Assembly: GCA_017304475.1 (NCBI GenBank)
Contig: JAFKKV010000013.1
Span: 124,001 to 188,000 of the forward strand
Direction: 5' to 3'
Length of the DNA: 64,000 nt
DNA from: Hyphomicrobiales bacterium
GTDB taxonomy: Bacteria; Pseudomonadota; Alphaproteobacteria; Rhizobiales; Phreatobacteraceae
The notes under the pieces were generated by a model. It ran no database searches. It was not told where the DNA came from and saw nothing but the letters and a program-made list of their open reading frames with translations. Both the position numbers and the translations under genes were made by a program. Numbering within the stretch: the first letter of the stretch is position 1; every line of letters starts with the position of its first letter. Positions 16,388-24,537 of this stretch are shown here, one piece after another.

Positions 16388-16618
16388 TCAGGCGCTCTTG
16401 CGGCCGCGGCGTGGTTTGTCGCCGCCACGCCGGGGCGTGTCGGTGGCCACCGATGCAGGCTCCTGCGCCTTCACGGCCGGAGCTTGCGGATCGGGCTCGT
16501 CGTGGCGTTCGACCTGAACGACCGGCAGTACCAGCACTTGGACATCATCGGCAGAGAGATCGGCATTCGGACGCTGCGCCTTGCGGCGCTCAAGAGGGAA
16601 TCGAAGCACTAAACCCAT
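16388..16618 (-). CDS. Small basic hypothetical protein
   Basis: A 76-residue protein with an AGAGGAGAGACAG ribosome binding site right before ATG. It starts MGLVLRFPLERRKAQRPNAD, followed by a hydrophobic VQVLVLPVVQVE strand and a Lys/Arg/Gly-rich tail (RRGGDKPRRGRKS). Low complexity beyond that; no domain recognised. The first part resembles the short beta-rich segment seen in several small Rhizobiales proteins. It lies 31 bases upstream of the lipoprotein start on the same strand and could be cotranscribed with it. Confidence 0.6.
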   Translation of the reverse strand: MGLVLRFPLERRKAQRPNADLSADDVQVLVLPVVQVERHDEPDPQAPAVKAQEPASVATDTPRRGGDKPRRGRKSA

Positions 16619-16705
16619 CTGTCTCTCCTCTGTGCCGGCCCTCCATGGCGACGATGTCCGACGGATGGATCTGCGTCGGGCGAATTCATTAAGACTTCAG
16701 TTTGG

Positions 16706-16720
16706 TTAACGAGGCGTTAC
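16706..16720. promoter_or_regulatory. CtrA-like site in a divergent promoter
   Basis: TTAA-N7-TTAC, one mismatch from the alphaproteobacterial CtrA consensus TTAA-N7-TTAA. It lies between the small basic gene and the HEAT-repeat gene. Confidence 0.35.
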
Positions 16721-16804
16721 CGCCCCGTTGAGACTGTTCAAATCCGTGCCGTTTGAGCGCTGCGAACCATTGTGCAAGCCAACCGCCTGCCGCAATCTGA
16801 AGCC

Positions 16805-17659
16805 ATGACTTCGGAAAACGACCGTCATAGCGTGGAAGCCCTGCTGCGGATCGCGACAGATCAGTCTGTGCCGGACGAGGCGCATTGGGATGCCGTGGTC
16901 AAACTGCAATGCATCGGCAGCGGCGAGGTCCTGAGGGCTTGTCAAGAGTTGGCGCGTTCGTCTGATCCCTGGTCGCGGCGCTGCGCAGTTGCCGTCGCTG
17001 GCCAGTTGGGAAGTCCTGGACGAAACTTTCCTGCGGAATGCAAGGCGCTGATTGCCCCCCTATTGTCCTTCGATGAACCGGTGGAAGTGCTAAGCGACGC
17101 CATTGCCGCTTGCGGACATCTTTATGGGCCCGACGAAACGTCCCCTGTTGCTATCTTCGTGGCCCATCCGGATCCAGACGTCCGTTTCGCCGTGGCATTC
17201 GCCTTGGGCGGCCATCAACAGACAGCGGCTGTTGACGCCTTGATCAGGCTCTCCGCCGATACGGACAGCAACGTGCGCAATTGGGCAACGTTTGGGCTTG
17301 GGACTCAGATCGACGACGACGATCCCGCCATTGCGGACGCGCTACTGGCACGGGTGGAAGACGGAGATCTCGATACGAGAGACGAGGCGCTGATCGGGCT
17401 GGCACGACGAGGTGACCTGCGCGTGCTCGCCCCGCTGCAGGCGGCTCTGGAAGCCGATAGTGTCGGAGAGTTGGCCGTAGAGGCCGCAGGCAACCTGGCA
17501 TGCGCCGAACTGATCCCATCACTCGAAAAGCTCGCATTGCGGTGGGACCGAGACCAAGAGCTTCTTCGTGCCGCCCTGCTAGAATGTGCAGGCACGCCTG
17601 CTCCAACGCTGCCCCGACGCTGGAGCAGGACGACGAAACTGGAACGGACTGATCTCTAG
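16805..17659 (+). CDS. HEAT-repeat protein
   Basis: A 284-residue protein built of helical HEAT or PBS-lyase-like repeats of about 30 residues: AVVKLQCIGSGEVLRACQEL, SRRCAVAVAGQLGS, VAHPDPDVRFAVAFALGGHQ, TDSNVRNWATFGLGTQIDDD, DLDTRDEALIGLARRGDLRV and ELAVEAAGNLACAELIPSLE. Such solenoids are protein-protein interaction scaffolds. ATG 16805 is preferred; a GTG 11 codons upstream is possible. Base composition is clearly less GC-rich than the neighbours, with many A/T third positions, suggesting recent acquisition. It converges with the solitary ATP synthase a-subunit gene. Function unknown. Confidence 0.8.
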   Translation: MTSENDRHSVEALLRIATDQSVPDEAHWDAVVKLQCIGSGEVLRACQELARSSDPWSRRCAVAVAGQLGSPGRNFPAECKALIAPLLSFDEPVEVLSDAIAACGHLYGPDETSPVAIFVAHPDPDVRFAVAFALGGHQQTAAVDALIRLSADTDSNVRNWATFGLGTQIDDDDPAIADALLARVEDGDLDTRDEALIGLARRGDLRVLAPLQAALEADSVGELAVEAAGNLACAELIPSLEKLALRWDRDQELLRAALLECAGTPAPTLPRRWSRTTKLERTDL

Positions 17660-17685
17660 GTCCGATTGAATGTGGAGCGCTCACC

Positions 17686-18435
17686 TCAATGATGCGGATG
17701 AAGCGCATCGTTGAGATACATGCAGGTCAGCATCGTGAAGATGTAGGCCTGGATCACCGACATCAGCAGTTCGAGCCCGGTCAGCGCGACGGTCATGGCC
17801 AGGGGCACGACCGCGGCGAGAATTCCGAGCGCGCCGAGCCCGCCAAGCGCCACGACGAAGCCGGCGAAGACCTTCAGCGTGATGTGGCCCGCGAGCATGA
17901 CCGCGAACAGGCGTACCGAATGGCTCACCGGCCGGGACAGATAGGAGATCACCTCGATCGGCACGATGATCGGCGCCAAAGCGAGCGGAATGCCCGCGGG
18001 CATGAACAGCCGGAAGAAGCCGAAGCCGTGGCGAACCACCCCATAGATCGTCACCGTCAGGAAAACGATCATCGCCAGCGAGAAGGTGATGATGAGATGG
18101 CTGGTCACCGTGAAGGCATAGGGAAACATGCCGATCAGATTGGCCACCAGGACGAACATGAAGAGCGAGAAGACCAGGGGAAAGAAGCGCATTCCCTGTT
18201 CGCCGGCATTTTCGCGCAGGGTCCTGGCGACGAATTCGTAGAGCATTTCCGCCGCCGACTGCCAGCGGCCGGGAACGAGACGTCGCCGCCGCGCAGCCAA
18301 CAGGAGGAACAGGCCGCTGACGGCGACCACCAGGAGCATATAGGCGGCCGAATTGGTGAAATGAATCTGCTGGCCGCCAATCTCGGCGATGCGAAAGAGC
18401 GGCTTGATTTCGAATTGCGCGACGGGACTGGCCAT
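17686..18435 (-). CDS. atpB: F-type ATP synthase subunit a (isolated copy)
   Basis: A 249-residue membrane protein forming the proton half-channels next to the c-ring of FoF1. The N-terminal [40 protein letters not shown] and the core [20 protein letters not shown] identify it as the alphaproteobacterial type. The essential arginine is present (Arg175). The asparagine four residues later, near invariant from E. coli to mitochondria, is Val179. Normally the gene sits in atpI-atpB-atpE-atpF order; here no other atp gene adjoins on either side. It may be a divergent second copy. Confidence 0.92.
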   Translation of the reverse strand: MASPVAQFEIKPLFRIAEIGGQQIHFTNSAAYMLLVVAVSGLFLLLAARRRRLVPGRWQSAAEMLYEFVARTLRENAGEQGMRFFPLVFSLFMFVLVANLIGMFPYAFTVTSHLIITFSLAMIVFLTVTIYGVVRHGFGFFRLFMPAGIPLALAPIIVPIEVISYLSRPVSHSVRLFAVMLAGHITLKVFAGFVVALGGLGALGILAAVVPLAMTVALTGLELLMSVIQAYIFTMLTCMYLNDALHPHH

Positions 18436-18955
18436 TACAGGCCTCGCGCCGGCTGAGACGTGCGCCGGTCGACGCCGCGGCGACGGATCAGCGACAGCCC
18501 CGCCCTGGCGCTACGCATTGCCGGCGCCCGCCGAGCGGTGACGGGCGCGCGCCAACGCGCGGCGTTTGATTTAAAGGTAGAAAGGCTCCGCGATCCGCGG
18601 CATTTGCCGAGACTGGTCATTGGACAGCACAACTCCATCATCTCATGAGCGCGAGATAACGGGGCCGTCCCCAATGCAGCGTCGGCGCAGGTCGTCCTGC
18701 GCCCGGGCCCTCCTAGCCACGCGGCATGGATGACGCAAGGCGCGGCGATGCGTCATTTGGTCCCTCGGCACCGATCCGGCGATTGCGGCCGGCGACGGGA
18801 GAGGCGGCACGCAAAGCGGCCGATACCATCGCACGACCCGCGCCTTTCCTGTGATTTCAATGACTTGCGCAAGGTCTTGGTTAACGGCCCGCTAACGAAA
18901 TCGCTCGTAATGTCGGGATCGCCCTGCCCGCCAAACTCCCGTCTCACGGTTCAGC
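18436..18955. other. Intergenic region, no gene seen
   Basis: About 520 bases between atpB and the DUF2336 gene, which diverge. No atpI is found upstream of atpB. Short open frames lack ribosome binding sites and are Arg-rich noise. The right end holds a CtrA-like site (18881-18895) about 60 bases before the DUF2336 start. Confidence 0.5.
18881..18895 (+). promoter_or_regulatory. CtrA-like site upstream of the DUF2336 gene
   Basis: TTAA-N7-CTAA, one mismatch from the TTAA-N7-TTAA consensus. Confidence 0.35.
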
Positions 18956-20050
18956 ATGTCGATGCCGCGTCTGCCTCATGTCCAAAGCCTGATCGGGCTT
19001 GCCCGGTCGAACGGCATCGACGTGCGCCAGACCCTGCTGCGCGTATTGGTCGACCAGTTCGTCGCCGAACCGCATCACACGGCAGCCGAAATTACCCGGT
19101 TCGGCGAGCTTGCCCTGCATCTGATCGTCAAGGCCGACGAGGATGACCGGGCGATCATCGCCGAAAAGCTTGCCGGTCATCCGCAGACGCCCACCGCGGT
19201 GGCGCGCAAGCTGGCCGCCGACACTGCGCGCGTCGCCTTTCCGATCCTGTCGCGTTCCGTCGCTTTGTCCGACGACGACATGTTCCTGGCCGTCCGGTCG
19301 GGCGATGCCGAAAAGGCGTTGGCGGTGGCCTCGCGCGCCGATCTCGGGCTCGCCGCTCTCGTGGCGCTCGAGGACATGGACGATCCGCGCGTCGCGGCCG
19401 CCCTCACCGCCCGCATCGCCGACCCGGCACTCGACACGCCGCCGCCGCCGGCTGCGCCCAAGACCAATGATGTCGGCCGGCGCTTCCTCGATGCCTCGCC
19501 GGACATGCGGGAATCGATCATTGCCGGCCTGGCGCTGGAGGCCAATGCCGGCGCCGGCTTGCCCGTCATCGAGAGCGATACCGGCCAGTCGATCGAGCTC
19601 GCCGCGCTATCGCGCCGCCCGGGCGCCCTGGCCAATGCCCTCGTCCAGGGGCTCCGCATCGATGCCGCGACCGCCCGGCGCATCGCCGAGGACGAGGCCG
19701 GCGAGCCGCTGGTGGTCGCCGCCCGCGCGCTGGATCTCGGCCGCGAGGCCGCGACGCGCATCCTGCTGTTCGCCCATACGTCGGTCGGCACCTCGGTGGC
19801 GCGCGTCCATGGTCTGACGGCCCTCTACGACGCCATCCCGCGGACCGTGGCGCTGGTCCTGGTGCATTCCTGGCGCGAGACGGCCATGGCGCCGGCCCCG
19901 GCGCAACGGCAAGGGCGCCACGTGCCGGTCCATGCTCTGGATGGGTCGGAGCGGACAGGCGCCCGCCAGGCATCGACCGCGACCGCGCGGCCTGGGCAGC
20001 GTTCGTCGGCGCCGCTCTGGCCAGCGAGCCGACGCCTCAAGGACAGTTGA
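18956..20050 (+). CDS. DUF2336-family protein
   Basis: A 364-residue cytoplasmic protein of a helical-repeat family widespread in Alphaproteobacteria and of unknown function. Typical parts: SLIGLARSNGIDVRQTLLRV, ITRFGELALHLIVKADEDDR, HPQTPTAVARKLAADTARVA and VAFPILSRSVALSDDDMFLA, then MRESIIAGLALEANAG. The start is ATG 18956 (or 18962). The last 50 or so residues are an Arg/Ala/Pro mix with no clear homology, so a late frameshift or simply a disordered tail is possible. It neighbours the DUF1491, peptidoglycan-binding and kinase operon tail to tail. Confidence 0.85.
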   Translation: MSMPRLPHVQSLIGLARSNGIDVRQTLLRVLVDQFVAEPHHTAAEITRFGELALHLIVKADEDDRAIIAEKLAGHPQTPTAVARKLAADTARVAFPILSRSVALSDDDMFLAVRSGDAEKALAVASRADLGLAALVALEDMDDPRVAAALTARIADPALDTPPPPAAPKTNDVGRRFLDASPDMRESIIAGLALEANAGAGLPVIESDTGQSIELAALSRRPGALANALVQGLRIDAATARRIAEDEAGEPLVVAARALDLGREAATRILLFAHTSVGTSVARVHGLTALYDAIPRTVALVLVHSWRETAMAPAPAQRQGRHVPVHALDGSERTGARQASTATARPGQRSSAPLWPASRRLKDS

Positions 20051-20070
20051 GCGCGGTCACCGATCGCCGC

Positions 20071-20421
20071 TCAGGCTTTGGCCAGATCAAGGAACGAACG
20101 GCCGTCGCGATCCTCGACGTCGACGATCCACAGGTCCGGATCGAAATCGATCTCGCGCCTGAGCTTGTCCTCGACCCGCTGCTCGTCGACGAAGACCTCG
20201 GGATAGGCCGGTACGAACAGCCGGTCGCCGGGCTTGGCCTCGTCGAACAGCGATTGCGGCGCCTGCAGGAACAGGCCGGCGAGCCGGTCGGCGCGTGACA
20301 CGACCACGGCAATGGCACCGGCCTCCGGCGAGCCGCGCCGGCGCAAGACCGCAAAGGCGCCCTCGACCCGGACCCGTCTGAGATAGGCCGTGACCCAGAA
20401 GTCGGAGGTGACGCGATCCAT
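20071..20421 (-). CDS. DUF1491-family protein
   Basis: A 116-residue protein starting MDRVTSDFWVTAYLRRVRVE, with GAFAVLRRRGSPEAGAIAVV and RREIDFDPDLWIVDVEDRDG, the conserved core of DUF1491. The family is small, cytoplasmic, confined to Alphaproteobacteria and uncharacterised. It is the last gene of a three-gene operon, starting six bases after the stop of the peptidoglycan-binding gene. The conserved association with a sensor kinase suggests a cell-cycle or envelope link, but that is inference. Confidence 0.88.
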   Translation of the reverse strand: MDRVTSDFWVTAYLRRVRVEGAFAVLRRRGSPEAGAIAVVVSRADRLAGLFLQAPQSLFDEAKPGDRLFVPAYPEVFVDEQRVEDKLRREIDFDPDLWIVDVEDRDGRSFLDLAKA

Positions 20422-20427
20422 GGGGCG

Positions 20428-21417
20428 CTATTCTATCCGCGTCCCCGTGACGCTGGCCAGTTCGCGCACGACCCGATCATTGGCCTGGCCGGTGACCGGC
20501 AGCCGCCGGTCGCGCTCGAAGCGCTGGATCGCCTCGCGCGGATCGCCGCCGAGCGGGCCGTAGCCGGCCTGGACCAGCGCGCGCTTGACCGCCTGCATGC
20601 GCCGGTCGGCCGATGGCGGGCCGGCCTGCGGCCGCGGCGTCGGCTGCGCGGCATTGGCCGCGATCAATTGGCCGATCGATTGCGGGGCCTCGGGCCGAGG
20701 CTGCGTCTGCGGCCGCGTGGCGGTGGCCGCCGCGGCATTGGCGTTGATCAGCTGGGTGATCGACTGCGCTGCCTCGGGGCGCGCCTGGGGCGCTGCGCGC
20801 GCCGGCTGCGGCTGGGCGTCGGAGGCGAGCAGCTGGTTGATCGTCTGGGCCGGCGCCGGGGCGGCGCTGCGCTGCGCCGGGCGACGCATGTGATTGAGCA
20901 ATTGTTCCGTCGCCTCGCCCGAAACGCGCAGGCCGGATTGCGACTCGTAGCGCTTGATCGCGGCATCGGTGCGCGGGCCGGTCCGGCCGTCGACCGGGCC
21001 GTCATAAAGCGAACGGCGGGCAAGCTCACGCTGAATATCGGTCACCACCTCGGCGCGCGGCCGTCCCTGGGCCGCGGCCTGCTCGGCCGGCCGAGGCTCC
21101 TGAGCCCGAGGCGTGATCGAAGCGGTCGACTGGATCTCGGCCGGCCGGCCGGCCGGCACGGGAGCAGCGGCGGGAGCCTCGACGCGGGCGGTTGCAAACA
21201 GCGGCGCCGGATGCGGACCGCTCTGGCGGGCGAGCGCATTGACGCCGATGCCGACGGCGACGAAAGCCGCGCATCCGATGGCGAGCATATCGCCCTTGTT
21301 GCGGCCAAGAATCTGGCGCCAGAGCGGCACGCGCGGCTCGTCGTCCTCGAACTCGGTTTCGGCCGCGCGCCCACGGCGGGGACGCAGATCATCCTCGTCA
21401 TAGGTCACGTCACGCAA
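20428..21417 (-). CDS. Membrane-anchored peptidoglycan-binding protein
   Basis: A 329-residue protein with a TTG start at 21417, supported by AGGAGG nine bases upstream. A charged cytoplasmic N-terminus is followed by one membrane helix at about residues 43-60 (MLAIGCAAFVAVGIGVNALA). Two peptidoglycan-binding-1 type domains are present: about residues 125-175 (VTDIQRELARRSLYDGPVDG then RTGPRTDAAIKRYESQSGL) and 275-325 (MQAVKRALVQAGYGPLGGDP). They are joined by a Gln/Pro/Ala linker containing the repeated motif (S)I(G/T)QLI-ANAA. It overlaps the upstream kinase gene by 8 bases. Confidence 0.85.
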   Translation of the reverse strand: MRDVTYDEDDLRPRRGRAAETEFEDDEPRVPLWRQILGRNKGDMLAIGCAAFVAVGIGVNALARQSGPHPAPLFATARVEAPAAAPVPAGRPAEIQSTASITPRAQEPRPAEQAAAQGRPRAEVVTDIQRELARRSLYDGPVDGRTGPRTDAAIKRYESQSGLRVSGEATEQLLNHMRRPAQRSAAPAPAQTINQLLASDAQPQPARAAPQARPEAAQSITQLINANAAAATATRPQTQPRPEAPQSIGQLIAANAAQPTPRPQAGPPSADRRMQAVKRALVQAGYGPLGGDPREAIQRFERDRRLPVTGQANDRVVRELASVTGTRIE

Positions 21418-23239
21418 TTTTCCGGCCCTCCTGTTTGACCGAGACGGGTGCCGCCGGCGCCGGCTTGGCGGCGAGCGGCAGCCGCTCGACGATGTTGCGC
21501 GCGGCAGCTTCGCAATCCATGGGCATGCGCAGCGTCACACGGGTGCCCTGACCGACGACGGAAGCGACGTCGAGGGAGCCGCCATGCAGCTCGGCGAGCC
21601 CCTTGACCACCGACAGGCCGAGACCCGTGCCCTCATATTGGCGGTCATAGGTCGAGCGCGCCTGAAAGAACGGGCTGCCGAGCCGCGGCAGATCCGCGGC
21701 GGCGATGCCGATGCCGGTATCGGCGACCGACAGCGACAGCCACGAACCGTCGCGCCGCAGGCTTGCCTGCACCCGGCCGCCGCTCTTGGTGAACTTGATG
21801 GCGTTGGACAGAAGATTCAGCACGATCTGGCGGTAGGAGCGCTTGTCGCCGATGACTTCCGGCATGTTGTCGGCGAGATCGACGACCAGCTTGATGCCGC
21901 CCTCGTCTGCCTTCAGCTGCATCATCTGGATGCATTGCGTCATCAGCTGCGGCAGGTCGAACGGCTCGGCGGTGATCTCGAAATTGCCGCTCTCGATCTT
22001 CGACATGTCGAGGATCGAATTGACCAGATTGAGCAGGTGTTCGCCGGAATCGCGGATCAGCGTCGCATATTCCTTGCGGCGCGCCTGGTCGAGCCGCATG
22101 GCCTCCTCGTGCATCAGCATTTCGGAGAAGCCGTTGATGGCATTGAGCGGCGTGCGCAGCTCGTGGCTGACATTGGCCAGGAACCGGCCGCGCGCCTCAT
22201 TGGCACGGTCGGCTTCGGTCCGGGCACTGTCGACCGCCGCCTCGTGCGACTTGCGTTCGGAGACATCGCGCAGCACCGAGACGACCTGGTGATCCTCGGT
22301 CGGGGCTCCCCCGAGGGGATGGCAACGCATTTCGACCCAGACGAATGTCGGCTCGTTGGTATCGGCACGCATGCGACGCAGACGGAATTCGGCAGCGGTC
22401 GCCGTGCCGCGGGCGGAGGCCAGCGACAGCGCGTTCAGATAGGCCGGCCGGTCGGCGATATGGACGCGGTCGAACAGGCCCTGACCGTGCAGGGCAAACG
22501 GCGGCACGCCTGCGACGCGCTCGGAAGCGGGCGAAGCGAAGGTCACCGCGCCGGAACGGCCGTGGCGCGTGATCAGGTCGCTCATATGCTCGGCCAGCAG
22601 CCGGTAGCGGCGCTCGCTGACCGACTGGACCTCTTCGCCGGTGCGGCTGACGATGGCAGCCGACAGCGCCAGGCCGAGCCCGTAGATGACCGCCGAGGTC
22701 ACCGAGACGAAGGCCGCAAGCTCGGCGCCGAGCGGGCTGATCCGCGGGTCCGGCAGGAGATTCCACATGCCGGCCAGCCCGATGACGGTGACCGCGCCGA
22801 CCACCATGGCTCCAGCTGCGGCCACCACCCGGCGCGAGCCCGACAGGACGGCTTCGGCCGGTACCAGGGCGAACCAGATCACCACGAAGGAGCTGGTGCC
22901 GTCGCTCAAGGCGGCGACCAGGGCGACGATACCGGTCAGAGCTGCCGCCGAGAACAGGTGGGCCGTCTCGTAGCGGCCGGTACGCGAGAGATAGAAGGCA
23001 ATGGCGATGGGCAGCAGCAGCCAGCCGAAGGTGATCGCCTCCAGTGTGCCGGGGACACCTTGCAGGGCGAGATAGAGGGGCAATGCCGAGAACGCCAGCA
23101 GGCCCGGCATCAGGCGCGTGGCGATGAACGCACGGTGACGGACGAACACGATAGGATCGACCGTCGCGGCCGGATGCACCAGGCCATCGAGATAGGATCT
23201 CACCGAACCGATCAACGCGTTCTGACGCAACGCACTCAC
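21410..23239 (-). CDS. Membrane sensor histidine kinase with PAS domain (DivJ/PleC-like group)
   Basis: A 609-residue inner-membrane kinase. About six hydrophobic helices span residues 40-195, a PAS domain follows at about 210-330 (RRYRLLAEHMSDLITRH and VVSVLRDVSERKSHE), then the HisKA domain with phospho-acceptor His359 in FLANVSHELRTPLNAINGFS. The HATPase domain has N (LLSNAIKFTKSGG), G1 (VADTGIGI), and G2 (GTGLGLSVVKGL) boxes. The H-box and surroundings resemble the DivJ/PleC/PdhS cell-cycle kinases that act on DivK. The start is GTG 23239 with a poor ribosome binding site. First gene of the operon. Confidence 0.88.
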   Translation of the reverse strand: MSALRQNALIGSVRSYLDGLVHPAATVDPIVFVRHRAFIATRLMPGLLAFSALPLYLALQGVPGTLEAITFGWLLLPIAIAFYLSRTGRYETAHLFSAAALTGIVALVAALSDGTSSFVVIWFALVPAEAVLSGSRRVVAAAGAMVVGAVTVIGLAGMWNLLPDPRISPLGAELAAFVSVTSAVIYGLGLALSAAIVSRTGEEVQSVSERRYRLLAEHMSDLITRHGRSGAVTFASPASERVAGVPPFALHGQGLFDRVHIADRPAYLNALSLASARGTATAAEFRLRRMRADTNEPTFVWVEMRCHPLGGAPTEDHQVVSVLRDVSERKSHEAAVDSARTEADRANEARGRFLANVSHELRTPLNAINGFSEMLMHEEAMRLDQARRKEYATLIRDSGEHLLNLVNSILDMSKIESGNFEITAEPFDLPQLMTQCIQMMQLKADEGGIKLVVDLADNMPEVIGDKRSYRQIVLNLLSNAIKFTKSGGRVQASLRRDGSWLSLSVADTGIGIAAADLPRLGSPFFQARSTYDRQYEGTGLGLSVVKGLAELHGGSLDVASVVGQGTRVTLRMPMDCEAAARNIVERLPLAAKPAPAAPVSVKQEGRKIA

Positions 23240-23636
23240 CTCAACACGCGGCTGTCGCCGCCGTTTTCAAGGTGAGGAGCATCGCATCGCGGCGTGAAGG
23301 AAACCCTAAGTCAACGGCGGAAGGACCCGGCCAGCGAGCCGGCTCCGGGCTTTCCGAGCGGATGGTGAAGGAACCCTTGTGAGCCATCCGGGGCGCCCGT
23401 CCCGCCCGCGCGGGCCGCCCGGGAGTGGTTGCCTGGAGCAGATGGCGACCGGCGGCGCCAAGACCCCGCGGAAGGCTGTCAACCTTAACGAAAGTTATTT
23501 CGCATTGCCGAGAAATTCACCTTATCCCCCAACGGCATGTTCACTGAACCCGGCCACCATCCGGCGCTTCGGAGTGGGGTCTCGTCGCCAGGAGCCCACC
23601 TGAACTCTCGGGGGTCAAAGGACCGGAAACGGCGTC
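23240..23636. other. Intergenic region, no gene seen
   Basis: About 400 bases between the divergent kinase and DUF5330 genes. A 74-codon frame inside is Pro/Arg/Gly-rich without a ribosome binding site. CTTAACGAAAGTTATTTCG at 23484-23502 is a locally AT-rich, partly dyad stretch that could hold a promoter. Confidence 0.4.
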
Positions 23637-24008
23637 ATGTTCTTCCTCATCAAGGCAGTCTTCTGGCTTGGACTGGTCTTCCTGCTCATGCCGGATCGCG
23701 GCCTGTTCTCGTCCACTGCGAAGGAACCGGGGACGTCGATCACATCGGCGGCGACCGAAGCCGTGGCGCGCGGCGTCGCCGCCCGGGCCCTCGAACTGTG
23801 CCGGGACAATGCCGAGACCTGCGCGCAGGGTGCCGCCCTCATCGGCCAGGCCGCGATCGCCGGCCGCCGCGAACCCGTTCCGGCAGCGCCGGCGCGGACG
23901 CAGGACACCCTGACCCCGGCCGACCTGCACGTGCCCTTCGGCGGCGTCGTCCTGCCGGCCGGATCGGCGCCGCGCACGGCGCCGCTGCCGCCCCGCCGGC
24001 CGGTGTAG
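23637..24008 (+). CDS. DUF5330-family small membrane protein
   Basis: A 123-residue protein. The first 25 residues form a membrane anchor or uncleaved signal (MFFLIKAVFWLGLVFLLMPD). Then SITSAATEAVARGVAARALE and LCRDNAETCAQGAALIGQAA contain two conserved cysteines. This is the DUF5330 pattern of Rhizobiales. The C-terminal 40 residues are Pro/Ala-rich and probably disordered in the periplasm. AAAGGA lies 12-13 bases before the ATG. Function unknown. It precedes sufE by 57 bases. Confidence 0.82.
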   Translation: MFFLIKAVFWLGLVFLLMPDRGLFSSTAKEPGTSITSAATEAVARGVAARALELCRDNAETCAQGAALIGQAAIAGRREPVPAAPARTQDTLTPADLHVPFGGVVLPAGSAPRTAPLPPRRPV

Positions 24009-24065
24009 TCGGCCGGCCGCCCCGCGGCCCTTTGTTTCGGCGTTTTCGGCCGCTATATCAGAGCT

Positions 24066-24500
24066 ATGACCGAAGCGACCACCATCAGCATCGACGACAT
24101 CACCGAGGCCTTCTCCTTTCTGGACGATTGGGAGGAGCGCTATCGCTACGTGATCGACCTCGGCAAGTCGCTGCCCGGACTGCAGCCGAGCGAGCGCAAC
24201 GAAACCAACCGGGTCAAGGGCTGCGCCAGTAATGTCTGGCTGGTCACCCACACGAAGGGTGCCGGCCCGGATGCGGTGTTGACCTTCGAAGGCGAAAGCG
24301 ACGCCCATATCGTCAAGGGCCTGGTCGCGGTGACGCTGGCCTTCTATTCCGGCAAGCGCGCCCGCGACATCGTCGAGCAGGACGCTTTCGAGCTGTTCCG
24401 CCAGCTCGGCTTCGAACAGCACCTGACGCCACAACGCTCGAACGGGGTGCGCTCGATGGTCGAGCGTATCCGCCGGGACGCACGGCAGGCCATGGCCTGA
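24066..24500 (+). CDS. sufE: SufE-family cysteine desulfuration protein
   Basis: A 144-residue cytoplasmic protein that accepts persulfide sulfur from the desulfurase SufS for iron-sulphur cluster assembly. The accepting cysteine lies in NRVKGCASNVWLVTHTKGAG, about Cys54. The N-terminal ITEAFSFLDDWEERYRYVID and the C-terminal ELFRQLGFEQHLTPQRSNGV are standard, and the length is typical. The other suf genes are not in the window; solitary sufE genes are common in Alphaproteobacteria. Its 3' end is involved in a short tandem repeat. Confidence 0.93.
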   Translation: MTEATTISIDDITEAFSFLDDWEERYRYVIDLGKSLPGLQPSERNETNRVKGCASNVWLVTHTKGAGPDAVLTFEGESDAHIVKGLVAVTLAFYSGKRARDIVEQDAFELFRQLGFEQHLTPQRSNGVRSMVERIRRDARQAMA

Positions 24501-24537
24501 TCGGGAATGGCCTGATCGGGAATGGCCTGATCAGGCC
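24492..24537. repeat. Three tandem copies of a 15-base unit ending in a palindrome
   Basis: The unit ATGGCCTGATCGGGA occurs twice, then ATGGCCTGATCAGG. It spans the sufE stop codon and ends within the convergent dehalogenase gene's stop region. GGCCTGATCAGGCC (24524-24537) is a perfect 14-base palindrome that may form the shared terminator hairpin. Confidence 0.8.

Noticed and set aside
18460-18674. Short open frames on both strands upstream of atpB, considered as atpI
   Set aside because: Neither shows the hydrophobic helices of AtpI; both are Arg/Ala-rich and lack ribosome binding sites.
23485-23502. CtrA-like site in the kinase/DUF5330 gap
   Set aside because: Only one half-site matches; the second reads TATT at the required spacing, too far from the consensus.
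23379-23603. A 74-codon open frame upstream of the DUF5330 gene
   Set aside because: Pro/Arg/Gly-rich, no ribosome binding site, and it overlaps the likely promoter region.
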